The translations under genes and the position numbers were made by a program. Of a stretch of 64,000 bases of DNA, positions 15,243 to 22,946 are shown piece after piece. The notes beneath the pieces were generated by a model. The model was given only the letters and a program-made list of their open reading frames with translations, was not told where the DNA came from and made no database searches. Positions within the stretch are counted from its first letter, which is position 1. Each line of letters opens with the position of its first letter. Origin of the DNA: Rhodovulum sp. (lineage in GTDB: Bacteria; Pseudomonadota; Alphaproteobacteria; Rhodobacterales; Rhodobacteraceae); NCBI GenBank assembly GCA_020637615.1, contig JACKKC010000006.1:54703-118702 (forward strand). The letters are read 5' to 3'.

Positions 15243-16631
15243 ATGTCAGGTCGGGTCCTGGTTGTCGACGATGTTGCAACCAACCGTCTCCTGCTGCGTG
15301 CCAAGCTGTCCTCGGCCTATTACGACGTCGTCGTCGCCGAGAACGGCACCCAGGCGCTGGAGATGGCCTGTTCCGAGCAGCCCGACATGATCATGCTCGA
15401 CGTGATGATGCCGGACATGGACGGATTCGAGGTCTGCGCGATCCTCAAGGCGGGGCAGGAGACCGCGCATATTCCCGTCATCATGGTGACCGCGCTCGAC
15501 ACGCCCGAGGAGCGCATCCGGGGGCTCGAGGCCGGCGCGGACGATTTCCTCTCCAAGCCCTTCAACGACCTGGCGCTTTTCGCCCGGGTGCGCAACCTGA
15601 TGCGCATGAAGATGATGTTCGACGAGCTGCGCCTGCGCGACCTGACCTCGCGCGAGCTGGGCCTGACCGATTTCGTCTCGGAGCAGGAGATCGAGGTGGA
15701 GGCCGGCGGGCCGATCCTGCTCGCGCCGCCCTGCCTGCTGCAGGGCGTGGAATGGGATGCGCAGCTGCGCGAGCAGCTCGGCCTCGCGACCATCGTGACG
15801 ACCTCCGAGCGCGAGGCGATGAACCTCGCGCGGCTGGAGCTGCCCGATTGCTTCGTGGTGCATCAGAACCTGATGGAGGGTGGCGACGGGCTGCGGCTCG
15901 TCTCCGCGCTGCGCGCGCGGCCCGAGACGAGGCAGGCGGCGGTGATCCTCGTGGTGGAGAACGGCGACGTGCAGACCGCGGCCAAGGGGCTCGATCTCGG
16001 CGCCTCGGACTACATCGAATCGCCCTTCGACGGCAGCGAGCTGGTCGCGCGCATCCGCTCGCAGCTCCGCCGCAAGCGCTATTCCGACCGGCTGCGCTCG
16101 AATGTGCGCAACGGGCTGATGATGGCGGTGATCGATCCGCTGACCGGCATCTACAACCGCCGCTACGCCAGCCAGCACATGAACCGGGTGATGGAGCGGG
16201 CGCGCGAGACCGACGGGGTCTTCGCGGTGATGATGATCGACCTCGACAAGTTCAAGTCGATCAACGACCGCTTCGGCCATGATGCCGGCGACGCGGTGCT
16301 GCGCGAGTTCTCGCGCCGGCTGCAGGAGAACATCCGCGGGGTGGATCTGGTGGCGCGCTTCGGCGGCGAGGAATTCTTCGTGGCCATGCCCGACGTCGAC
16401 CAGGCCGCCGCCGCCCATGCCGCGGAGCGCATCAGGCGCGCGGTGGAGGGCTCGCCGGTGGTGCTGCCGGGCGGGGCGGGCGAGGTCAGCGTGACCGTCT
16501 CGGTCGGCGTCGCGATCGCCAGTGCGGCCGACGTCGACGCCGAGGCGATCATCAAGCGCGCCGATACCGCGCTCTTCGACGCCAAGGAAAGCGGCCGCAA
16601 CCGCGTCACCTTCTTCGCCCGCGCCGCCTGA
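15243..16631 (+). CDS. pleD: PleD-type response regulator/diguanylate cyclase (REC-REC-GGDEF)
   Basis: 462 residues: receiver 1 with phospho-acceptor Asp53 in MIMLDVMMPDMDG and conserved Lys in LSKPF; receiver 2 (about 160-280), degenerate at the acceptor region; then the GGDEF domain with signature FGGEEF. The RGVD inhibitory I-site lies five residues before it, as in product-inhibited cyclases. This is the Caulobacter PleD layout, where phosphorylation at receiver 1 drives dimerisation and c-di-GMP synthesis. No sensor kinase is adjacent. A strong Shine-Dalgarno (gagggaggc) precedes the ATG. Confidence 0.92.
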   Translation: MSGRVLVVDDVATNRLLLRAKLSSAYYDVVVAENGTQALEMACSEQPDMIMLDVMMPDMDGFEVCAILKAGQETAHIPVIMVTALDTPEERIRGLEAGADDFLSKPFNDLALFARVRNLMRMKMMFDELRLRDLTSRELGLTDFVSEQEIEVEAGGPILLAPPCLLQGVEWDAQLREQLGLATIVTTSEREAMNLARLELPDCFVVHQNLMEGGDGLRLVSALRARPETRQAAVILVVENGDVQTAAKGLDLGASDYIESPFDGSELVARIRSQLRRKRYSDRLRSNVRNGLMMAVIDPLTGIYNRRYASQHMNRVMERARETDGVFAVMMIDLDKFKSINDRFGHDAGDAVLREFSRRLQENIRGVDLVARFGGEEFFVAMPDVDQAAAAHAAERIRRAVEGSPVVLPGGAGEVSVTVSVGVAIASAADVDAEAIIKRADTALFDAKESGRNRVTFFARAA

Positions 16632-16639
16632 GCGGGCGC

Positions 16640-16944
16640 GCGGGGCCGGGGATCCCGAGCCCGATCGACCCGTGGCGATCGGGCCGCGCCGGCCCTGCCG
16701 GGGGCCGGCGCGCAAGCGCACCGTCCAGGGCCGACGCGGCCCGATCCTCAGCCGACGGTGAAGCTGCACGCCCCTCGCCCTGCGGCTTGCGCCTCCAGGC
16801 GACCGGACCGGGCAAGGCGCCACCGGCGCCTCGCCTTTTCGGCCCGGGGGGATGTTGCGCGGGCCGCGCGGGGCGCGACCTTCTCTTCATTCCGGGGCAC
16901 TGCCCCGGGTCCGCGGCCGCGGTCCGGCGGAAGGGCACTCGGGA
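16640..16944. repeat. GC-rich intergenic element, copy 1 of a second repeat family
   Basis: A 313-base gene-free stretch. It shares with the region at 50.2-50.4 kb, in the same order, agcccgatcgacc, cgggccgcgccggcc, gcggccc(g/a)at, gcgcggggcgcg and ggcggaagggc, with diverged spacers. Several internal inverted repeats are visible. No reading frame looks real. It lies 3' of both pleD and the CpxP-like gene and may also act as a bidirectional terminator. Confidence 0.45.
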
Positions 16945-17409
16945 TCAATCGCCCGGGGGGCCGTGGCGGCGATTGCGGCGGAGCGCCTCGGCATAGGCGG
17001 CGCGCTCCTCGGGCGTCATGCGCACGATCTGGGCCATCAGAAGATCCGTGCCGCGCCCCGCGAGTTCCGAGGACAGCGAGAGCTCGCGGCCGAGCACGTC
17101 GGCGACCTCCTCGGGGTCGAAGGGCTCGGCGACCAGCGCCTCGGCCAGCGCCCCGCGCTGGCGGCGCAGCCGGTCGCGCGGCTCGTCCCAGTCGCGCCGG
17201 CTCGCGCGCATCGCGTCGCGGAGGTCGTCGCGATAGGGCTCGGGCAGGGCACGGGCATAGGACCAGAGCTCGGGGCCGCCCACCGGCCGTTCGGGCGGCC
17301 CGCGCAGCACCGCCCCCGCGACCAGCCCGACGAAGGCCAGGTTCAGGCCCAGCGAGGCGACGAGGAGCCATCGACGCCAGGGCCGGGCGGGGGGCGGGGT
17401 CGGGGTCAT
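16945..17409 (-). CDS. CpxP/ZraP-like periplasmic metal-sensor protein
   Basis: 154 residues. A signal-anchor or signal peptide (RRWLLVASLGLNLAFVGLVAGAVL, split here as one hydrophobic helix at about residues 12-34) is followed by a highly charged, Arg/Glu-rich helical domain with repeated RDxLRxxR and LxxEPFDPEEV segments. This is the build of Spy/CpxP/ZraP (LTXXQ) periplasmic proteins that sense or buffer metals and misfolded proteins. Last of a four-gene unit, it starts 4 bases after the preceding stop with an AGGATGACAGG ribosome-binding site. It is probably the output or feedback component of the neighbouring ECF sigma factor. Identity is by build, not by strong motif. Confidence 0.65.
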   Translation of the reverse strand: MTPTPPPARPWRRWLLVASLGLNLAFVGLVAGAVLRGPPERPVGGPELWSYARALPEPYRDDLRDAMRASRRDWDEPRDRLRRQRGALAEALVAEPFDPEEVADVLGRELSLSSELAGRGTDLLMAQIVRMTPEERAAYAEALRRNRRHGPPGD

Positions 17410-17413
17410 CCTG

Positions 17414-17791
17414 TCATCCTTCCGGCGCGGCGAGGTCGTAGAAGGCCACGATCGCTTCGGCGGGGCCGTCGAAGGTGGCCGTCGAAGGCTGCCAGGCATC
17501 GGCGCCGCCGGCGAGCCCGGCGATGAAACCCGCTGCGGCGAAGCCGCCGAGCGCCGCGGCGGCGGTCAGGCCGCCGAAGGGCGCGAAGGCGCGCTGCAGG
17601 CGCTCGGCCAGCGACGGCGCCGGCTGCGGCGCCTGCCACGCGGGCACGGCGGCCGGCGCCCGCTCGGCGGCCACCGCGCCGGCATCCGCGAGGATGCGCT
17701 CCAGCAGCGCCGACGGCGGCCCGGCCTCCTCGGCGCGCGCGGCGGCGAAGAAGGCGGCTAGGGCGTCCTGCCCGGGATCCTCTCGCGTCAT
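17414..17791 (-). CDS. Small membrane protein, probable anti-sigma-type partner of the ECF sigma factor
   Basis: 125 residues: an acidic/helical cytosolic segment (TREDPGQDALAAFFAAARAEE), a Pro/Ala linker, then one hydrophobic helix (LTAAAALGGFAAAGFIAGL) and a short C-terminal tail. It lies 4 bases after the sigma gene and 4 bases before the CpxP-like gene, the usual position of a membrane anti-sigma factor. It lacks the Cys/His zinc motif of ZAS anti-sigma domains, so the role is inferred from layout only. The start was chosen for its strong Shine-Dalgarno GGTGGAGG; upstream ATGs would overlap the sigma gene. Confidence 0.6.
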   Translation of the reverse strand: MTREDPGQDALAAFFAAARAEEAGPPSALLERILADAGAVAAERAPAAVPAWQAPQPAPSLAERLQRAFAPFGGLTAAAALGGFAAAGFIAGLAGGADAWQPSTATFDGPAEAIVAFYDLAAPEG

Positions 17792-17795
17792 GCTC

Positions 17796-18392
17796 TCATC
17801 CTCCACCTTCGCCATAGGCGTTCGCATAGCCCAGATCCTCGGCCTGTGGTGCGAGCCGGGCGATCAGCGCGCGGCGGCCGCGTGCGACCAGGCTCTCCAC
17901 CGCCTCCACGCTGGTGCCGAGGATCTCGGCGATCTCGGGATTGGGCCGCTCGTCGAGATGCCGCAGCACCACCGCCAGCCGCTGCCGGTCGGGCAGGTCG
18001 GCGAGCGCCGCTTCCAGCGCCGCCGCCCGGTCCCGCGCCGCGATCCGCTCGACGGCCGCCGGCGCCGGGTCGGCCCGGTCCGGCAGCACCGCCATCGTGC
18101 GCTCGCGCCGCCGCCGCAGCCGGTCGATGCAGAGATTGCTCGCGACCCGGTAGAGCCAGGTCGTCACCGCCGCATCGCCCGGCTGCCAGTCCGGCGCGAT
18201 GCGCCAGAGGCGCAGCATGGTCTCCTGGGTCACGTCCTCGGCCTCGGCCGCGTCGCCCAGCATGCGCCGGGCGAGCGCGTGGATGCGGGGCCCGTGGCGC
18301 AGGGTGAGCAGCCGCGCGGCCTCGCGGTCGCCGGCGGCGAATTGCGCCAGCAGACGGGCGTCGGCGGGCTCGGGCGGGCGGGCATCCGTCAT
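17796..18392 (-). CDS. ECF-family RNA polymerase sigma factor
   Basis: A 198-residue sigma-70 ECF protein. Region 2 is present with AEDVTQETMLRLWRIAPDW and TWLYRVASNLCIDRLRRRR (core binding and -10 recognition). Region 4 has ALADLPDRQRLAVVLRHLDERPNPEIAEILGTSVEAVESLVARGRRAL, the helix-turn-helix for -35 recognition. It lacks the extra C-terminal domain of some groups. It sits downstream of an EF-hand protein and upstream of a one-helix protein and a CpxP-like protein, suggesting control by envelope or divalent-cation cues. Distinct from the EcfG sigma encoded at 51.6 kb. Confidence 0.9.
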   Translation of the reverse strand: MTDARPPEPADARLLAQFAAGDREAARLLTLRHGPRIHALARRMLGDAAEAEDVTQETMLRLWRIAPDWQPGDAAVTTWLYRVASNLCIDRLRRRRERTMAVLPDRADPAPAAVERIAARDRAAALEAALADLPDRQRLAVVLRHLDERPNPEIAEILGTSVEAVESLVARGRRALIARLAPQAEDLGYANAYGEGGG

Positions 18393-18445
18393 CGCTGGCA
18401 GTATGAATCGAAACGCCGCCGCCGTCGCCCTCCAATCGCCGCGCC

Positions 18446-19027
18446 TCAGTTACGCTGCCATCCGCGCCCATCGCCGTCGTAGCCGCCGCGGTCGCCGTGG
18501 TGCCAGCGGTCATGCTCGCCGCCCGTGCCGAAGCGCCCGCCCCGCTCCTCGCGCCGCATCTCGAGCGCCGCGACCTCCTCCTGGGAGATCGCGCCGTCGC
18601 GGTCGGTGTCGAGCCGGGCGAGCAGCCCGTCGACCTGCCGGGCGGTGAGCGCGGCGACCTCGACGCGGCCGGCCTCGGTCGCCCCCATCATCGCCAGCAT
18701 GCGATCGGCGCGGGCCTCGGAGGGATCCGGCCTGAAGACGTCCATCGGCCCGCCGCGGGGGGCCGGCATCGCCGCGATGATCTCGGCGCGCTCGAGGAAG
18801 CCGTCGCCGTTCGCGTCGATCACGACGATCCGCGCATTGGCCCGGGCCTCGAGCTCGGCGCGGCTGAGCGAGCCGTTCGCATCGGTGTCGATCGCGGCGA
18901 AATCGAGGCCGCGGCCCGGGCCATCGCCGGGGCCGGCGCCGAGCCGGTCATGGGCCAGGGCCGCGCCGCCGATCGCGAGGCTGCCGAGCAGGGTCGCGGC
19001 CAGGGCCGCCCGCATGGTCTTCGTCAT
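18446..19027 (-). CDS. Secreted EF-hand calcium-binding protein
   Basis: 193 residues with a signal peptide (MTKTMRAALAATLLGSLAIGGAALA). At least three EF-hand loops follow: DTDANGSLSRAE, DANGDGFLERAE and DTDRDGAISQEE, each with Asp at 1, 3, 5 and Glu at 12. The C-terminal tail is His/Gly/Asp-rich (HDRWHHGDRGG). It is first in a unit with the ECF sigma factor, 53 bases apart. A periplasmic Ca2+ buffer or sensor is the natural reading. The ribosome-binding site AAGGAAC supports this start. Confidence 0.82.
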   Translation of the reverse strand: MTKTMRAALAATLLGSLAIGGAALAHDRLGAGPGDGPGRGLDFAAIDTDANGSLSRAELEARANARIVVIDANGDGFLERAEIIAAMPAPRGGPMDVFRPDPSEARADRMLAMMGATEAGRVEVAALTARQVDGLLARLDTDRDGAISQEEVAALEMRREERGGRFGTGGEHDRWHHGDRGGYDGDGRGWQRN

Positions 19028-19172
19028 CGTCAGGTTCCTTGTTTCGATGTCCGTTGCTGACCGAAGTCGTGAAGACAAACGCCCGCCGCAGCGGCTTCCG
19101 TCGCCGGGCGGCTCACGAAACCGCGAGCGCCGCCGCTCTGTCCTCCCCCGGGCCGAGGGATTATGCTGGGCC

Positions 19173-19586
19173 ATGCCCGAGGGGAATCATCAGGACCAGA
19201 CGGAAGTGCGCGACCTGCGCCGCGCGCTGCGGTTCGGCTGGTCGCGGCGCTGCGTCGCCTGCGGCGAGGCGCCGCTCATGGAGAATTATCTCGACGTGCG
19301 CCGGGTCTGCCCGGCCTGCGGCACCGAGCTCCATCATCATCGGGCCGACGACGGTCCGGCCTGGGCGACGATCCTGATCACCGGGCATCTGCTGGCGCCC
19401 CTGATGCTCGTGGTCTTCGTCGCCTTCCGCCCCGAGGGCTGGCAGATGGCCCTGGGCTTCTCGCTGGTCTTCGTGGCGCTTTCGCTCTTCCTGCTGCCCC
19501 GGCTCAAGGGCGCCTTCGTCGCGATCCAATGGGCCAAGCGCATGCATGGCTTCGGCGGCGGGGAGCCCGGTGTCCCCGCCCCCTGA
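19173..19586 (+). CDS. DUF983 zinc-ribbon membrane protein
   Basis: 137 residues: a short N-terminal zinc ribbon (CVACGE ... CPACGTEL), then two hydrophobic helices (WATILITGHLLAPLMLVVFVAF and MALGFSLVFVALSLFLL) and a basic tail. This is the DUF983 layout, common in alphaproteobacteria and often near cytochrome oxidase genes, but of unknown role. The next gene starts inside its 3' end by GTG, so the two are translationally coupled. Confidence 0.8.
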   Translation: MPEGNHQDQTEVRDLRRALRFGWSRRCVACGEAPLMENYLDVRRVCPACGTELHHHRADDGPAWATILITGHLLAPLMLVVFVAFRPEGWQMALGFSLVFVALSLFLLPRLKGAFVAIQWAKRMHGFGGGEPGVPAP

Positions 19587-20268
19587 CGGGCGCGAGCCCG
19601 CGCGGATCCGCGACGCGGCCTCCATCGTGCTGGTGCGGCGCTCGGGGCGCGCGCCGCAGATCCTGATGGGCCAGCGCGGCGCGGGCGCGGTCTTCATGCC
19701 CGAGAAATTCGTCTTTCCCGGTGGCGCGGTCGATGCCGAGGATGCCGAGCTCGCCTCTGGCGCGGCGCTCGAGCCCGAGACCGCGCGCCGGCTCGCCATC
19801 GACGCGGCCCCCGGCCTCGGTCCGGCGCTGGCCTGTGCCGCGATCCGGGAGCTCTGGGAGGAGACCGGCCTCAGGCTCGGCGCCGCCGATGCGGCGATGG
19901 CCGCGCGGGGCGCGCCGGCCGGCTGGCAGGGGTTCCTCGCCGCCGGCCTCCGGCCCCGGACCGAAGCCCTGCGCTTCTTCTTCCGCGCCGTGACGCCGCC
20001 CGGTCGGCCGCGCCGGTTCGACGCGCGTTTCTTTCTCGCCGAGGCGACGGCGCTCGTGGGCAGCGACGAGGATTTCTCGGGCGCCTGCGGCGAGCTCTTG
20101 CATCTGCAATGGCTCGACATCGCCGCGGCGCGGCGCCTGTCGCTGCCCTTCGTCACCGAGCTGGTGCTGGCAGAGATCGAGCAGCGGCTCGCGGGCGGCG
20201 AGGCAGGCGAGAGGCCGGTGCCCTATTTCCACCAATCCGCAGAAGGCCCGCAGTGCCGCATGCTCTGA
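19570..20268 (+). CDS. Nudix hydrolase
   Basis: A 232-residue Nudix protein. The Nudix box is split by an insertion: FVFPGGAVDAED, then about 40 residues later AAIRELWEETGL with the REUXEEXG core. This long-insert form resembles NUDT19-like and NTP/CoA pyrophosphohydrolases of unassigned substrate. The C-terminus is helical (LSLPFVTELVLAEIEQRL). The GTG start is preferred because GGGGAG lies 5 bases upstream; an in-frame ATG 24 bases earlier lacks a good site. It overlaps the DUF983 gene by 17 bases. Confidence 0.8.
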   Translation: MSPPPDGREPARIRDAASIVLVRRSGRAPQILMGQRGAGAVFMPEKFVFPGGAVDAEDAELASGAALEPETARRLAIDAAPGLGPALACAAIRELWEETGLRLGAADAAMAARGAPAGWQGFLAAGLRPRTEALRFFFRAVTPPGRPRRFDARFFLAEATALVGSDEDFSGACGELLHLQWLDIAAARRLSLPFVTELVLAEIEQRLAGGEAGERPVPYFHQSAEGPQCRML

Positions 20269-20373
20269 TGCTTGACAGGCGGGGCGAAAGGGCTAGAAGT
20301 CCGCTTGGATTCCCGGCCCCTTCGCGCAGGCCGGGCGAGTGCTGTTGCGGGCGACCGCGAGGAAGGAAGAAAG

Positions 20374-20541
20374 ATGGCCAAGCCGACGACGATCAAGATC
20401 CGGCTGAACTCCACCGCCGACACGGGTCATTTCTACGTGACCAAGAAGAATGCCCGCACCATGACCGAGAAGATGGTGGTGCGCAAATACGATCCCGTGG
20501 CGCGCAAGCATGTCGAGTACAAGGAAGGCAAGATCAAGTGA
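20374..20541 (+). CDS. rpmG: 50S ribosomal protein L33
   Basis: 55 residues, MAKPTTIKIRLNSTADTG... EYKEGKIK, standard bacterial L33. It contains no cysteines, so it is the zinc-independent form. A strong Shine-Dalgarno (gaggaaggaagaaag) precedes it and a rho-independent terminator lies 30 bases after the stop, so it is a separate transcription unit. Confidence 0.97.
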   Translation: MAKPTTIKIRLNSTADTGHFYVTKKNARTMTEKMVVRKYDPVARKHVEYKEGKIK

Positions 20542-20570
20542 TCCTGGCCTGAGCGCCCGCGATGTGATCG

Positions 20571-20600
20571 AACCCCGCCCCCGAGGCGGGGTTTCGCTTT
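20571..20600 (+). terminator. Rho-independent terminator of rpmG
   Basis: A 9-bp stem AACCCCGCC/GGCGGGGTT with a 5-base loop, followed by TCGCTTT. Confidence 0.85.
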
Positions 20601-20660
20601 GAAGGGCTTGGCGCCACTAGACTCGCCCGTGCTTCCCGGATGCAACAACCGAGGCTGATA

Positions 20661-21644
20661 TCACGTCCGGCGGCGGGCGGCGAAGCCGAGCGATGCGATG
20701 CCGCCGACGAGTAGCAGGACCGGAAGCGGCAGGGTCACCGGCGCGATCTTCGTGCCGACGAGGCCGGCGATCTCGGAATGCACCACGGCATTGGGATGCA
20801 CCGGATCGAAGAAGGCCCATTCCTTCGCCTGCTCCGGCGTGCAGATCGAGACGCCCGGGATCAGGCAGGGATCGGTGGCATTGGTGAGCCCGTATTTCCG
20901 CGGATGGGCGATGAGATCGTCGAAGGCTGCGTGCATGTCGAGGGTGCCGACCCGCAGGCCGGTGGCCGAGAGCTCGGCGATCCGGTCGGCCAGGGTGGCG
21001 TTGAAGGTGTCCGATCCGATCTTGGCGAGGGGGGCGGCCTCGGGACGGAGCAGCGTGAATTGCGGGGTCTTCTCCAGCGCCGGGAGGTTGAAGACCAGGA
21101 AATCCTCGATCCCGAATCCGGCGAGCGCCGTGACACCCTCGGCCACGGCATTGGCGGCCCTGGCGGCGGTTGTGGCCACGGCGACCGGATCGGGGTTCAC
21201 GGCCATCTGCTGAAAGATGTCGTTGGAGCCGAACCAGAGGCTGGCGATCGGCGCCGTGCCGAGCCTGTCCCGGGAGGTCAGCGCGAATTCCGCGATCTGG
21301 TCGGGCAGGTCCGGCACCTGGAAGGGCAGGCCCTGGGCGATGTCGTCGTTGGGCAGGGCATTGGCCAGGGCATAGGCGAAATTCGCGGCGGCGAGCCCCC
21401 TGGCGTCGAAATCGGCGGTCAGATATTCCGCCCAGACCGGGCCGTTCGACCGGCGGCCCTCGAAATAGGGCGGGCTCTCGGGGATCTTGTCGCCGGTCGC
21501 GGCGTAGAGATTGCCCGGATCGCTGAGGCTGTCGCCGAACACCCAGAGGCTCGAATACCGGTTCACGGTGCCGGCCGCTGCCTCGAAGGCGGCGCATGTC
21601 AGGACGAGGCCGGCGGTCAGCCCCAGGACGAGACGGCGTGCCAT
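20661..21644 (-). CDS. Secreted GDSL-family esterase/lipase with a VPLPA-type C-terminal sorting tail
   Basis: 327 residues: a signal peptide (MARRLVLGLTAGLVLTCAAFEAAA), then an SGNH/GDSL hydrolase with block I VFGDSLSD (nucleophile Ser39), block III FGSND (oxyanion Asn) and block V DPVHPN (catalytic Asp/His). The C-terminus is VTLPLPVLLLVGGIASLGF followed by ARRRT, a PEP-CTERM/VPLPA-CTERM-like tripartite tail (Pro-rich motif, one hydrophobic helix, basic end) that targets proteins to exosortase-type processing. No exosortase gene is in the window. The substrate (carboxylic esters or lipids) is unknown. Confidence 0.85.
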   Translation of the reverse strand: MARRLVLGLTAGLVLTCAAFEAAAGTVNRYSSLWVFGDSLSDPGNLYAATGDKIPESPPYFEGRRSNGPVWAEYLTADFDARGLAAANFAYALANALPNDDIAQGLPFQVPDLPDQIAEFALTSRDRLGTAPIASLWFGSNDIFQQMAVNPDPVAVATTAARAANAVAEGVTALAGFGIEDFLVFNLPALEKTPQFTLLRPEAAPLAKIGSDTFNATLADRIAELSATGLRVGTLDMHAAFDDLIAHPRKYGLTNATDPCLIPGVSICTPEQAKEWAFFDPVHPNAVVHSEIAGLVGTKIAPVTLPLPVLLLVGGIASLGFAARRRT

Positions 21645-21783
21645 GGTGATACCCCTCGATTCGCGTTCTGCGTGCGTCGAGCATGCGTCAAAGGCGCGTT
21701 CCGAACAATCGGGTTTGATGGCCGCCGGGGGACCCGAGTCCGATCGATCGGCGTCGATCGCCCCGGGGTGGCGCGTGGGCCGT

Positions 21784-22506
21784 TCAGAAGAAGAGCGGCG
21801 CCAGCAGGAAGACCAGCGCGGTCAGGGCGCCGTTGAGCCCCATGGCGATGCCGGCGAAGGTGCCGGCCTCCTCGGAGACCTGGAAGGCGCGGGCGGTGCC
21901 GATGCCGTGGCTCGCGACCCCGACGGCGAAGCCGCGCGCGGCGTAGTCGGTGATCTTCAGCGCGTTCATCAGCGGGGTCACGATCACCGAGCCGAGGATG
22001 CCGGTCAGCACCACCAGCACCGCCGAGAGCGCCGGAATGCCGCCGATCGATTCGGTCAGCGCCATGGCGATGGGCGCGGTGGTGGACTTCGGGGCCAGCG
22101 AGGCCAGGACCGGGGCCGGCGCGCCGAAGGCCCAGGCGATGGTGACCGCCGAGACGATGGCGGTGAGCGAGCCCGCCACGAGGGCGACGCACATCGGCAC
22201 GAGATTGCGGCGCACGGCGGCGCGGTTGCGCCAGAGCGGCACCGCGAGCGCCACGGTCGCGGGGCCGAGCAGGAAATGCACGAACTGGGCGCCGGCGAAG
22301 TAGTCGCCATAGGCGGTGCCGGTGGCGGTCAGCAGCGCGATCAGCAGGCCCGCGGCGATCACCACCGGATTGGCGAGCGGGTGCCGGCCGAGCCGCGCGG
22401 AGACGGCATCGCCGATCACGAAGGCGACGAGCGTCGCGGTGAGCCAGAGCAGCGGGGTCTCGGAGAGATAGACCCAGATGCGCAGGATGCCGTGGGGCTC
22501 GCTCAC
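21784..22506 (-). CDS. lrgB: LrgB/CidB family membrane protein
   Basis: 240 residues with about six hydrophobic helices. Family segments include LANPVVIAAGLLIALL, the LLGPATVALAVPLW stretch and the C-terminal VGVASHGIGTARAF and GLNGALTALVF. LrgB-type proteins pair with LrgA and are linked to murein hydrolase export control, holin-like activity or small-metabolite (glycolate/pyruvate) efflux. The ATG overlaps the lrgA stop by 4 bases, so the two are co-translated. Confidence 0.9.
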   Translation of the reverse strand: MSEPHGILRIWVYLSETPLLWLTATLVAFVIGDAVSARLGRHPLANPVVIAAGLLIALLTATGTAYGDYFAGAQFVHFLLGPATVALAVPLWRNRAAVRRNLVPMCVALVAGSLTAIVSAVTIAWAFGAPAPVLASLAPKSTTAPIAMALTESIGGIPALSAVLVVLTGILGSVIVTPLMNALKITDYAARGFAVGVASHGIGTARAFQVSEEAGTFAGIAMGLNGALTALVFLLAPLFF

Positions 22507-22856
22507 GGCCGCGCTCCGCTCTGGAGCCGCGCCACCGCGCGGAAGGTATAGACCGTGACGATCAGCGTGAGCAGGGTGGAGACCACGAGCGCCGCGCCGA
22601 TGGCCAGCGCGTTGGCGGCGATCAGCCCCGCTTGCTGCATGACGCCCACGGCGGCCGGGACGAAGAGCAGCGAGAGGTTCTTCAGGATCGTGTCGGCGAC
22701 GGCGTCGAGGCCGGGGCCGGTCCGGCCCACGACGAGCAGGCCGGCGAAGAAGAGCCCCATGCCGAGCACCGGGCCTGGGAAGGCGAGGCCGGCGGCGCGG
22801 ACCGCGACTTCGCCGGCGAGCTGGCAGAGAAAGAGCAGGGTCAGGGCCTGGAGCAT
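22503..22856 (-). CDS. lrgA: LrgA/CidA family holin-like protein
   Basis: 117 residues, four predicted helices, with the family core LAFPGPVLGMGLFF and the LLFVPAAVGVM segment. It is the first gene of the lrgAB unit. Proteins of this kind assemble in the inner membrane with LrgB. No regulator (LysR or LytTR) is adjacent. Confidence 0.9.
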   Translation of the reverse strand: MLQALTLLFLCQLAGEVAVRAAGLAFPGPVLGMGLFFAGLLVVGRTGPGLDAVADTILKNLSLLFVPAAVGVMQQAGLIAANALAIGAALVVSTLLTLIVTVYTFRAVARLQSGARP

Positions 22857-22946
22857 GGCGGTTCCCGGGGGGCGAACGAGGTCTTGGGCCGCGTCCTAAG
22901 CCGCGGCACCGGGCCAGTGCAAGCCCCGGCGAGGCATCGGGGGTGG

